The notes under the pieces were generated by a model. The model was not told the origin of the DNA, did no database searches, and was given only the letters and a program-made list of their open reading frames with translations. Below, in pieces: positions 6,723 through 12,606 of a DNA stretch of 12,833 bases. The stretch is from G963674685 sp964591275. GTDB lineage: Bacteria; Lernaellota; Lernaellaia; JACKCT01. Position numbers and translations under genes: made by a program. Every line of letters starts with the position of its first letter. Position 1 is the first letter of the stretch. The stretch is taken from contig CAZQAE010000112.1 of assembly GCA_964591275.1 (NCBI GenBank), positions 1 through 12,833 on the forward strand, in the 5' to 3' direction.

Positions 6723-7352
6723 TTATTCATCCTGGAAGTGCTTTCTGTACATAATGTTCAGTTTTTCCAGCAGGAGAACGTGGTCGCCCCAAAATGCTGG
6801 ATATCTCTTTTCTCTTATAGAACTTTTTATAACCACTCTTGTTGAAGCCCTGACAGCGGGATGATTTTCTTCCAGGGCTACCAATTCACCGAAAGAAAAT
6901 GGTGCAATGCTGCAATTTTCTTTAAGGAATATTTTTAGTTCTTCCTTCCACCTGTTCTTTTCCTCAACAAATCTATGCTCGTCTTTTTCCATAGCCTCGC
7001 TCTTAATGTCTTCCCCTCTTTTCAAAAATTTATGTAATTCCTTCTGGAATACAGCCATCTTTTCGGCAAACAACTGGCGATCTCGCCTGATTCGATTTTT
7101 GGCCGATATAGTGTTTAGAATAAAGGAAATTATTATGGCGCTTAATAGAATCCCGACGACTTGATAAATTGAAAATAGTTCTTTCATTGCGCCACCATCC
7201 TTCTTTGTAAGAATGGAGAGCAGCAATGGCGCGATAGCAGACAAAGAAGATGTGAATAGATTGATTTTCCAATCCTTGCCATAAACAAGAGTGTCGCGCA
7301 GTCCTCTTTTAAGTATTGCGCCAAAAGTGATTTTGCTTTTATTGTGTTCCAT
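6723..7352 (-). CDS. Two-TM coiled-coil membrane protein
   Basis: 209-aa protein of unknown family. Two hydrophobic helices lie at about residues 31-49 and 59-80, separated by a short charged loop, which suggests a membrane hairpin. A long charged helix (about 85-145, rich in K, E, R and Q) is likely a cytoplasmic coiled coil and is followed by a C-terminal domain ending near a basic LNIMYRKHF segment. The ATG has no ribosome binding site, but a good promoter (7360-7389) ends 7 bases upstream, so the mRNA may be leaderless. The gene is convergent with the transposase, with one base between stops. Two-TM proteins with a soluble helical tail occur among defence effectors as well as ordinary inner-membrane proteins; nothing here decides the role. 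Confidence 0.65.
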   Translation of the reverse strand: MEHNKSKITFGAILKRGLRDTLVYGKDWKINLFTSSLSAIAPLLLSILTKKDGGAMKELFSIYQVVGILLSAIIISFILNTISAKNRIRRDRQLFAEKMAVFQKELHKFLKRGEDIKSEAMEKDEHRFVEEKNRWKEELKIFLKENCSIAPFSFGELVALEENHPAVRASTRVVIKSSIREKRYPAFWGDHVLLLEKLNIMYRKHFQDE

Positions 7353-7359
7353 GTGGCTG

Positions 7360-7389
7360 ATTTTACTTTTCTTGGCGTCCCTGCGTCAA
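7360..7389 (-). promoter_or_regulatory. Putative sigma70 promoter, leaderless start
   Basis: On the minus strand TTGACG and TAAAAT are separated by 18 bases, with the -10 box ending about 7 bases before the ATG at 7352. Transcription would start at or next to the ATG. The -35 half lies inside the repeat also found at 3848-3878, where the first base of the hexamer is changed (ATGACG). Confidence 0.45.
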
Positions 7390-7409
7390 GTAGACAATCC
7401 CCAAATAAT
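7379..7409. repeat. 31-bp diverged repeat, copy 2
   Basis: Partner of 3848-3878. Core CTGCGTCAAGTAGACAA with similar AT-rich flanks. It overlaps the -35 region of the predicted minus-strand promoter. Confidence 0.5.
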
Positions 7410-7448
7410 GAATTCAAAATAAAAGACATCCTTTTTTCTATAAAGAAC

Positions 7449-7477
7449 TTGACAAACAGAATCGGGAGGGCTATATT
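7449..7477 (+). promoter_or_regulatory. Strong sigma70-like promoter
   Basis: TTGACA and TATATT with an exact 17-base spacer. It sits 58 bases before the ATG of the 169-aa gene and should drive it together with the resolvase. An imperfect hairpin (GCAC AGAAA GTGC core, about 7497-7512) lies in the leader and could be an operator or mRNA structure. Confidence 0.75.
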
Positions 7478-7534
7478 ATGTAGGTACGAAAACAAGCGGC
7501 ACAGAAAGTGCTGCGCTAATGGAAGGTTTGACCA

Positions 7535-8044
7535 ATGCTAAAGACAATTGCTGATTTTCTAAATGACAAGCAGGGCAAAACTTTTTCTGATGTGACAAAC
7601 GACACCAGAATCAACTTTCAAAAAGTCATCGCCTTTTTTGTCCATCCTGACAGAATCAGAAGATTGATCGAATCGGAGATTGACCATGACCGACCGCCTT
7701 TAGCAGGATTGATTATTGAATTTGAAATGCAACCCTATGTCGATAATTTTTTACGGTTAGAGGATGGTCATAATACAACGCGGTTCCGTCAGGCCGTGGG
7801 AGTATTAATCCGAATTATTATGGTCAATAATCTTGGTTGGTCAAAAACAGGGAAAAAAGGGTCGCTTGGCAAAAGAGCGCAAGTACCACCACGTACCACG
7901 ACACCCGGCGCATATCACAACGTGAAGGGCTTGGCCATTTGGTTTACCAGGGCAGAACGCTATGAACCGCCAGAAGATTGGTCAATGGATAAAATAAGGC
8001 AAAATCTTGGATCGAATCTCGGTCGCACCCAAAAAAGTGATTAA
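7535..8044 (+). CDS. Hypothetical protein, resolvase operon
   Basis: 169-aa soluble protein that I do not recognise. The ATG has GGAAGG at an 8-base spacing and lies behind a near-consensus promoter. No signal peptide or membrane segment is seen. The N-terminal half is helical with a recurring acidic and aromatic pattern (VIAFFVHPDRIRRL near residues 31-44). Around residues 100-130 the sequence turns basic and Gly/Pro-rich (KTGKKGSLGKR), which could be a nucleic-acid contact, and a Trp-containing segment follows (GLAIWFTRAERYEPP). Its stop is 26 bases before the resolvase ATG on the same strand, so the two form an operon. It could be a regulator or accessory factor of the recombinase, but that is inference from position only. 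Confidence 0.7.
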   Translation: MLKTIADFLNDKQGKTFSDVTNDTRINFQKVIAFFVHPDRIRRLIESEIDHDRPPLAGLIIEFEMQPYVDNFLRLEDGHNTTRFRQAVGVLIRIIMVNNLGWSKTGKKGSLGKRAQVPPRTTTPGAYHNVKGLAIWFTRAERYEPPEDWSMDKIRQNLGSNLGRTQKSD

Positions 8045-8070
8045 AAGCAGGCGGAAGGGAAAAGGTCAAA

Positions 8071-8628
8071 ATGAAGAGCCTTAATAAGATACGAGCGGTT
8101 TTTTACCTTCGTGTTTCAACTGCGGGGCAGACTACAGAAAATCAGGCTCTCCAACTCCAACAGGTTGCCGACGCCAGAGGTTGGAAAATCGTTGGCATCT
8201 ACACTGATGTGGCCTCCGGTGCGCGTGACGACCGGCCTCAGCTTGCCGCCATGCTGCAATCCGTCCGAAGAGGTCAGGTGGACTTAGTTTCTGTTCAAGC
8301 CCTTGACCGCCTGGGGCGCTCGTCGAAACACTTGATTGGCCTCGTCGATGAACTCAACCATCTTGGTGTCGATCTTTTTTCATACCGTGAAACTGTCGAT
8401 ACTTCCAGCCCGATGGGCAAGGTCATTCTAACGGTATTCAGCGCCCTCGCTGAGTTTGAACTCGCCGTCCTCAAGGAAAGAACATGCGCTGGCCTAGAAA
8501 GAGCTAAAGCGCGGGGCAAAATACTTGGGCGTCCTCCGAAAAACCACGTTGATGTCAAAGCAGCCCAACAGCTTCTCGCTAAAGGAATGAGCAAAAAGTG
8601 CATTGCGCGGGAACTTGGTGTTCCATGA
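8071..8628 (+). CDS. Serine recombinase (resolvase/invertase), C-terminal end lost
   Basis: 185-aa small serine recombinase that cuts and rejoins DNA at paired sites through a phosphoserine link. The catalytic Ser is S16 in YLRVSTAGQTTENQ. The Arg-containing LDRLGRSS motif, the dimer helix E (TVFSALAEFELAVLKERT) and the GRPPK hinge are all present. The C-terminal helix-turn-helix begins (LLAKGMSKKCIARELGV) but stops at P185, where the family continues with S-R-x-T-V-Y-R. The recognition helix is missing, so sequence-specific binding should be weak or lost. The ribosome binding site is a purine-rich GGAAGGG about 11 bases upstream. Inverted repeats that could have served as its site, or as the insertion that cut it, start 28 bases downstream. 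Confidence 0.9.
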   Translation: MKSLNKIRAVFYLRVSTAGQTTENQALQLQQVADARGWKIVGIYTDVASGARDDRPQLAAMLQSVRRGQVDLVSVQALDRLGRSSKHLIGLVDELNHLGVDLFSYRETVDTSSPMGKVILTVFSALAEFELAVLKERTCAGLERAKARGKILGRPPKNHVDVKAAQQLLAKGMSKKCIARELGVP

Positions 8629-8655
8629 ACCTCACTTTTAAGGGCATTAAAAGGG

Positions 8656-8755
8656 GTGTCCAAAAACGGCCCTGAAAAAGCAGCAAATTTAGCTTAGATT
8701 TCAATACCCATTTTAGTGAAATCCCTGGTGTCCAAGTACGGTCGTTTTTGGACAC
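8656..8755. repeat. 100-bp element with 16-bp inverted ends
   Basis: GTGTCCAAAAACGGCC at 8656-8671 is matched in inverse at 8740-8755 (15 of 16; the outer 13 are perfect). A third copy of GGTGTCCAA lies directly repeated at 8727-8735. The size and ends fit a miniature inverted-repeat element or a solo remnant of an insertion sequence. Alternatively it is a recombination site of the neighbouring resolvase. No clear target duplication is seen. Confidence 0.6.
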
Positions 8756-8842
8756 TGCAATAATCGGGAAATGGCCATGAAGCAGGAAGCAGAATAACTT
8801 GCTTGAGTTTCTCACATAAGGCGGAATTTTTGTGTTGGAGCA

Positions 8843-8866
8843 AGCCAACATTAAGTTGGCTCTTTT
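8843..8866 (+). terminator. Possible rho-independent terminator
   Basis: A perfect 7-bp stem AGCCAAC / GTTGGCT with loop ATTAA is followed by CTTTT. It is weak but correctly placed about 215 bases after the resolvase stop on the same strand. Confidence 0.35.
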
Positions 8867-8999
8867 CGATCTAATCCAAGCCTTCCAATACTCGCCAGAC
8901 CTTCCGGTACACTTTCCCCTTGCGTTCACCACCAACTCGCCTCACCCAAGCCTCTCAATCGTCCCCTGACAGTGGAGAGGGACTCACCGAGAATATTGA

Positions 9000-9377
9000 T
9001 CACGGATTGGGCGAGCTTAGGCGCAGCATCCCTTGGCACACCGAAACGGTTTTCATTTCCGTGAAATGAAATGGGGCGTTTTGATCGAATTCGCAGCGTT
9101 CGGCTGCGATTTGGGATTGGATCAAGCGAATTGGCTCCTGACGAACCAAAACTCTTTTTGTCTGGACCAGACGAAAAGTAACGGTTCTTCGTCCGGCTAA
9201 AATATTTTCAAATCCAAATACGTCAGCAAGCCTCCCACCCATACCCACAGATTGACGCACTGCGTCATACTCCGAGACACGCACCTTGCTCCTGGTTTCT
9301 GCATCAACGTAGGGAATCGTCTTTTCCGGTTTCTGAGTTCGCTGTGAACGCCGGTCACGCCAGTAATTTGGATATAT
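9000..9377 (-). pseudogene. YWRD-type protein fragment
   Basis: A 125-codon open frame with no proper start codon at its 5' end. It opens YPNYWRDRRSQRTQKPEK, which recalls the HPDYWRDYR-type proteins seen next to transposable elements in deltaproteobacteria-like genomes. It then continues with SEYDAVRQSVGMGGRLADVFGFENIL and a basic, Val- and Arg-rich part. Codon choice and lack of internal stops suggest former coding sequence, but the second half could be a chance extension. Palindromes at 9051-9071 and 9091-9109 lie inside it. I do not recognise a function. The nearest alternative start is a GTG at 9284. Confidence 0.35.
9051..9071. other. 21-bp palindrome
   Basis: A perfect 9-bp inverted repeat TTTCATTTC / GAAATGAAA around CGT. 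It could be an operator or a hairpin. A second one, TCGCAGC / GCTGCGA with 5-base centre GTTCG, follows at 9091-9109. Confidence 0.4.
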
Positions 9378-9710
9378 TTATGCTCCATATTAACCAATTT
9401 GAAGTAAATCACGGCAATTTGGTTTTTTTCGGGCGTGAACGGCGGTTGAAAAGTGAAGCACCTGACACGAGATTATCGGTCCCTCCTGTCTCCTTTGAAG
9501 TGGTTGCTATTCTCTTGGACAGCCCCTATGGGCTGAGGCGAAATCAGTCTGATTATTTTTTTCATCCCTTTTTTGATGAGCTTGTTTTTATCCATTTTGC
9601 AGAAAATTTCTGCAATTTGGCAAAAACTCGAGCATTTCCCCCATTTATTGGAATGAAATAATTGGAATTTTATCTTCGGCAATGAGTTCCAAAAATAGGT
9701 TTACGGGCGG
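9378..9710. other. No supported gene; 19-bp palindrome
   Basis: Frames on both strands here (plus 9344-9661, minus 9473-9682) look like chance reading of AT-rich DNA. The one clear structure is a 19-bp palindrome at 9597-9615, TTGCAGAAA / TTTCTGCAA around a single A, of the type bound by dimeric regulators. No gene start is close enough to assign it. Confidence 0.4.
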
Positions 9711-9962
9711 CTAATATAGCGAACCAATCATCGACGGTGTCGTACTGCTTGAAGTCGTCGGCGGTTCAATAGTGGTCGTTGTTGTAGAAATGTTGGTCGT
9801 GGTTGTTGGTTCGACAGTCGTGGTCGTCGAGGTCGTTGTGGTTGTCGAGGTCGTCGTTGATGTCGATGTGCTCGTTGAAGTCGTGGTGGTTGTCACACAC
9901 AAATCATTTTCTTCGTCACATATTTCCAGGTCTTCGCAAGGAACGCCCGTATGATCGCAGCT
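9711..9962 (-). pseudogene. Thr-rich, Cys-repeat surface protein, C-terminal fragment
   Basis: An open frame without a start, bounded upstream by a TAA at 9963-9965. It opens CDHTGVPCEDLEICDEENDLC, the pattern of Cys repeats (CDHTGNPC, C-D-E-x-x-D-x-C) known from large secreted proteins of deltaproteobacteria and planctomycetes. About 50 residues of almost pure Thr/Ser with VEPTTTT and IEPPTT interruptions follow, then SMIGSLY and the stop. The Thr tract is encoded by an imperfect GTCGTN-type repeat on the plus strand (about 9770-9895), prone to length change. Such tracts normally link domains, so a protein ending here has probably lost its downstream domain as well as everything upstream. 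The break on the 5' side coincides with the recombinase fragment to within about 10 bp. Confidence 0.6.
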
Positions 9963-10160
9963 TTACGCATCTTCGTAATGAAAGGCGGCGATCTTTTCAA
10001 ACTCCAAAATACTCTAGGCCGTGCCGATCAAAAGATGACTCAAAGATACGCGCACCTTGCGCCGGAAGCCTTTAGCGATCTTCACGGGATTTTCGGAGAG
10101 CATGAGGAAAGCGGAGAGGTTGTGAAAATGAAGGGCAAGAGAAAATCCAAGGCAAAATAA
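9951..10160 (+). pseudogene. Tyrosine recombinase, C-terminal fragment
   Basis: 3' end of a phage-type integrase. From about residue 8 it reads FVMKGGDLFKLQNTLGRADQ and MTQRYAHLAPEAF, the end of the catalytic domain with nucleophile Y33. The Arg and His of the H-T-F-A-S box that should precede it are missing, and the conserved H in L-G-H is R24. The tail is basic (KGKRKSKAK). The rest of the gene, some 250-300 residues, is absent; the Thr-rich fragment begins on the opposite strand at the break. It cannot be active alone. The 29-aa arm-like ORFs at 4914-5003 and 10790-10879 might derive from the same type of recombinase, but they are on the other strand. Confidence 0.85.
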
Positions 10161-10240
10161 TCGTCATTCACGCAAGTTTGCCTGGGTTTCTGCCAAATTT
10201 GCTGTCAAGTTAGATTTATTATGATTTATCTTTACCACCA

Positions 10241-10591
10241 TCAGGAGCAGTTGTAGTAACAAGAATTCAAGCAATTATTGTACTCATTTTCATCACAGGA
10301 GGTATCCTCCCAAACATGGAGGCAATTTATGACACAGGCTCTACAGTTTTTTTCGTAACTATTTAGCCAATCATCGCATATTTCAAGACAGGCTTCTTGG
10401 CTAGAGGGAGGGAAGCTATCACATTCAAAAAGTACGTCACACACGTAGTCGCAGTTTTCTGGCGAGTAAGTGCTCATGTCGTTATTACCATCATCATCAT
10501 CGTCATCGTCGTCGCAAGCCACGGCTAAGACCAGACACCAAGCCAAAGCCGAAATCAAAGGGATAAGAACGGCACTTTTCCAGATATTCAT
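10241..10591 (-). CDS. Asp-run, Cys-rich small lipoprotein
   Basis: 116-aa lipoprotein. The hydrophobic signal ends at A-V-A-C26, followed at once by eight Asp, a short polar spacer and a domain with about a dozen Cys in a C-x3-C / C-x2-C-x3-C style pattern (CDYVC, CLEIC, CRACVINC, CNSC, YNC at the end). The ATG is preceded by AAGGAG with about 8 bases spacing. It has the same architecture as 5025-5345, but the sequences are only loosely alike. The acidic run after the lipid Cys may act as a spacer or as an avoidance signal in lipoprotein sorting; that is inference. Its upstream region holds the second 29-aa ORF copy. The gene looks intact; function unknown. Confidence 0.75.
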   Translation of the reverse strand: MNIWKSAVLIPLISALAWCLVLAVACDDDDDDDDGNNDMSTYSPENCDYVCDVLFECDSFPPSSQEACLEICDDWLNSYEKNCRACVINCLHVWEDTSCDENEYNNCLNSCYYNCS

Positions 10592-10651
10592 TTCCCCGCT
10601 CCTTGTTTTTGAATCTGCAAATCGGTTGTCACTATATCGGGTTCGCTATTC

Positions 10652-10695
10652 TCAGGAAATCTCCCTTACTTGATTTGCCATTTCAATCTCCCTTC
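10652..10695 (-). pseudogene. Aborted gene start resembling the 4633 leader
   Basis: GAAGGGAGATTG followed by ATG and a nine-codon frame (MANQVREIS) matches the AAAGGGAGATTG plus ATG segment of the lipoprotein gene at 3896-4633. In both places it lies a short way downstream of a KAINQAAQ remnant. The coding part does not continue, so only the start region was copied or kept. Confidence 0.35.
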
Positions 10696-10761
10696 GTCCA
10701 TGTCGATGCCCCAGCCCGACCCGTCCTAAGGGGCATAGCAAATCTGATCCAGGCTAACAAG

Positions 10762-10790
10762 TTATTGCGCCGCCTGGTTGATTGCCTTGC
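10762..10790 (-). repeat. Remnant tail (KAINQAAQ), copy 2
   Basis: Nearly identical over about 29 bp to 4736-4764, reading KAINQAAQ and then TAA on the minus strand. It abuts the 29-aa ORF directly, whereas copy 1 has about 150 bp of HGGxSTGP remnant in between. Confidence 0.6.
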
Positions 10791-10879
10791 TATCGCTTTT
10801 CTTGGCCGTTCACGCTGCGGCATACATGGACCTTGTAACCCTCTTTGCCGGACTGTGATTTATAGCGGGTTATGGACAT
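10790..10879 (-). CDS. 29-aa conserved ORF, recombinase-arm-like, copy 2
   Basis: Begins MSITRYKSQSGKEGYKVHV and ends NGQEKR, stop. It has the same length as copy 1 at 4914-5003 and is closely similar from ATG to TAG; homology ends a base or two upstream of the ATG, so the repeat boundary is at the start codon. No good ribosome binding site is seen. See copy 1 for possible origin. Confidence 0.4.
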   Translation of the reverse strand: MSITRYKSQSGKEGYKVHVCRSVNGQEKR

Positions 10880-10908
10880 GGGAAAGGCCGGATCAATTCA
10901 TACCCCAT

Positions 10909-11274
10909 TTATGCGCAGTAAAAGACGTACACGAAAATCACAATAGAAACGATGCCGATGCCGATGAGCAAAGGATAGGTCATTTCAACATTTTCATTCA
11001 AGTTGGTTTTCGCATTAGGACCAGGGGCGGGAAACATGGAGGTAATGTCATCAAGCATACCCAGCCTTCGGCCACAATTTGGACAAATCTTTGCAGACGC
11101 GGCGACATCCTTGTTGCACGCGGCGCATCGGTTAATAGTCCTTCTAATTTCCGACGCTGGCTGCGCTCCGCCGCCGCCGACGGTATTCTCTTTCATCGGG
11201 CGACCACAGCCGGGGCATGTCGGTGCCAAGTCGCTGATCTGCCTTTTGCAATCCTGGCACTCAATCAAGGGCAA
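10909..11274 (-). CDS. Double zinc-ribbon membrane protein
   Basis: 121-aa protein. I chose the TTG at 11274 (MPLIECQDC) because a GGGGG run lies about 8 bases upstream and the family usually starts M-x-L-I-x-C; a longer frame to 11418 reads through repeat sequence. Two zinc ribbons (C6-x2-C9 with C20-x2-C23, then CAAC with CPNC) are joined by a Gly-rich linker. A C-terminal hydrophobic helix (YPLLIGIGIVSIVIFVYVF) anchors it in the membrane, so the ribbons should face the cytoplasm. Such proteins are common and mostly uncharacterised. It lies downstream of the beta-barrel gene on the same strand with about 118 bases between, so co-transcription is possible. Confidence 0.75.
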   Translation of the reverse strand: MPLIECQDCKRQISDLAPTCPGCGRPMKENTVGGGGAQPASEIRRTINRCAACNKDVAASAKICPNCGRRLGMLDDITSMFPAPGPNAKTNLNENVEMTYPLLIGIGIVSIVIFVYVFYCA

Positions 11275-11307
11275 CAGGAAACCCCCGTCATGGACATAAA
11301 AAAGTAA

Positions 11308-11333
11308 GGTGCAATCATGCCAGGCAGGCTGTG
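11308..11333. repeat. 26-bp diverged repeat, copy 1
   Basis: GGTGCAATCATGCCAGGCAG and following bases match 12352-12378 (GGTACAATCATGCCAGCCAG) with few differences. It lies upstream of the zinc-ribbon gene. Confidence 0.45.
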
Positions 11334-11392
11334 TTCGATCTCGATGCGCCAGCCTTTGTGCGAACCTTTTTTGTAGGGGCGGATTGTCATGG

Positions 11393-12073
11393 CTAAAAGT
11401 ACAACGAAAAACCCACATAGGTGCTTAGGGATTCTGATTTTGAATGGGGATCGAACTTGCTGTCGTCGTCGCTGAATTTTACCTGTCCATCCAAGTTCAT
11501 TATCGAGTAATAAAGCACAGCATTTAAGGAAATATGTTTGTTGAGAAAGTAGGCCAAACCGCCGTCAAGAGCAAAAGATTCGCCATCAGTTGACATAGTG
11601 AAGCTGATTTTCTCCTCCTTGGTGTCGCAAGAGTCACCATCTTCGTCTTCCACTTCGTAGATATCCTTGTCATATGCTGACCCTTTGAGTTTTGCGATGC
11701 CGATGCCGACAAATGGAACGAGCGGCGATTCGCCAGCAAAATAATACCTTAGCGACAGACCAATGCCGAATATGGCGGATCGATATTCGCTTTCGTCCTG
11801 TCTGTCGGATTCGTACGAAAAGAGCAACTTTGGTCCAAGGGCAAGATTTTTTACAAAGAAATAGCCCGCGCCTGCCGATAAATCAACATCAAACTCGCTG
11901 TTGGTATCGCTGGGGGAAAAGTCGTAATCATATTTTGTTTCTCCAATCGAGAAGCCGAGACCGGAGCTTGCACCAACGGTCCACGTGCCCTGCGGCAGGC
12001 GGTCCTCGGCGTAGGCGAAAGAAGAAAGGGTTATTACCAAAACAAGAGGAAATATCAGGCTGATCGTTTTCAT
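11393..12073 (-). CDS. Outer-membrane beta-barrel protein
   Basis: 226-aa protein with a cleavable signal peptide (MKTISLIF to AYA, about 22 residues). The mature part is made of alternating, amphipathic beta-strands with Gly and aromatic residues (GASSGLGFSIG, DVDLSAGAGYFFVKNLALGP, GIGLSLRYYF, LVPFVGIGIAKL) and ends YVGFSLYF, with the C-terminal Phe expected for Bam-dependent insertion. The layout fits the eight-stranded OmpA-like/OmpW-size barrels, with a long acidic loop (EVEDEDGDSCDTKEEK) probably facing outward. The ATG at 12073 has AAGGAGG at 6 bases. The first dozen codons, RBS and leader are homologous to those of the lipoprotein gene at 5025-5345, while the mature parts are unrelated. 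Confidence 0.85.
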   Translation of the reverse strand: MKTISLIFPLVLVITLSSFAYAEDRLPQGTWTVGASSGLGFSIGETKYDYDFSPSDTNSEFDVDLSAGAGYFFVKNLALGPKLLFSYESDRQDESEYRSAIFGIGLSLRYYFAGESPLVPFVGIGIAKLKGSAYDKDIYEVEDEDGDSCDTKEEKISFTMSTDGESFALDGGLAYFLNKHISLNAVLYYSIMNLDGQVKFSDDDSKFDPHSKSESLSTYVGFSLYF

Positions 12074-12127
12074 GGGGAACCTCCTTGGGGTTAATTTACG
12101 TATAAGTCGTATCATCACGCCAATATT
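12031..12127 (-). repeat. Leader, RBS and signal-peptide block, copy 2
   Basis: Partner of 5306-5399. It covers the untranslated leader, AAGGAGG and the first 12-14 codons of the outer-membrane protein gene. Identity is clear by eye through leader, RBS and the S-L-I-x-x-L-V-L part of the signal peptide. Confidence 0.75.
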
Positions 12128-12170
12128 ATGATGCTGGTTCATGCCGTTTCGCAATTCCTGTTTGACCGGC

Positions 12171-12248
12171 TCACGATACAGGCTTATTTTCGCGTTCGTC
12201 AATCCCCTGATATTTCTCCGCCTGCTTGAATGCCCTTCTTGCCCTGAA
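12171..12248 (-). repeat. Remnant tail (AFKQAEKYQGIDE), copy 3
   Basis: Reads RRAFKQAEKYQGIDEREN and KPVS, stop, without interruption, so this is the best-preserved copy of the tail also seen at 4696-4766 (37 bp at 4702-4738 match 12178-12214 closely). It lies about 100 bases upstream of the outer-membrane protein start. A helix of the pattern A-F-K-Q-A-E-K-Y is typical of small AP2-like or recombinase-arm proteins, but the domain is incomplete. Confidence 0.5.
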
Positions 12249-12603
12249 AGGTGACTTCATTTTGTCAGCCTGTTTTTCCCACCAATCGCCCTTTTTTATA
12301 GGCTACGCAAAACTACCCCTATGAGCCGTTTTGAGCGCCGTGCGCCTGAAAGGTACAATCATGCCAGCCAGGCCGCGTTTGCGCTCTGAACGTCGCCCTG
12401 GACGCTTGTTTCGCGCAAGAGTCGGCATATAATAACGTGTGCGAATCAATGCGCCGCCAGGTTACACTTATTTCTGTCTGATATTTCATAAAAGCGCCGA
12501 TAATAAAGGCTTTGACGGCATTTTTGGCAATCGCCGGAGTGGCTGGTGTCCGGTTCCGTAGGGTTGCACGCTCGTTTCGGCCTAGAATTGCCCTATTATT
12601 AAT
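12249..12603. repeat. No supported gene; 26-bp repeat copy 2 at 12352-12378
   Basis: I see no supported gene here. The minus frame at 12319-12645 reads across known remnants (HGGxSTGP segment, the 26-bp repeat) in frames that do not match their families, so it is a chance frame. The only recognisable piece is the repeat at 12352-12378 shared with 11308-11333. Confidence 0.45.
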
Positions 12604-12606
12604 GTG

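Noticed and set aside
5837..6730. 297-codon minus-strand open frame
   Set aside because: It is the exact antisense of the transposase gene and resembles nothing.
8579..8935. 118-codon minus-strand frame after the resolvase
   Set aside because: It reads through the 100-bp inverted-repeat element and the resolvase 3' end, with no family likeness.
9772..9954. Val-rich plus-strand frame
   Set aside because: Antisense of the Thr-tract; Val runs are the complement of Thr codons.
4640..12250. Integron cassette array explanation for the repeated segments
   Set aside because: No attC-type paired core sites (RYYYAAC / GTTRRRY) were seen at the repeat edges, no integron integrase is present, and genes lie on both strands.
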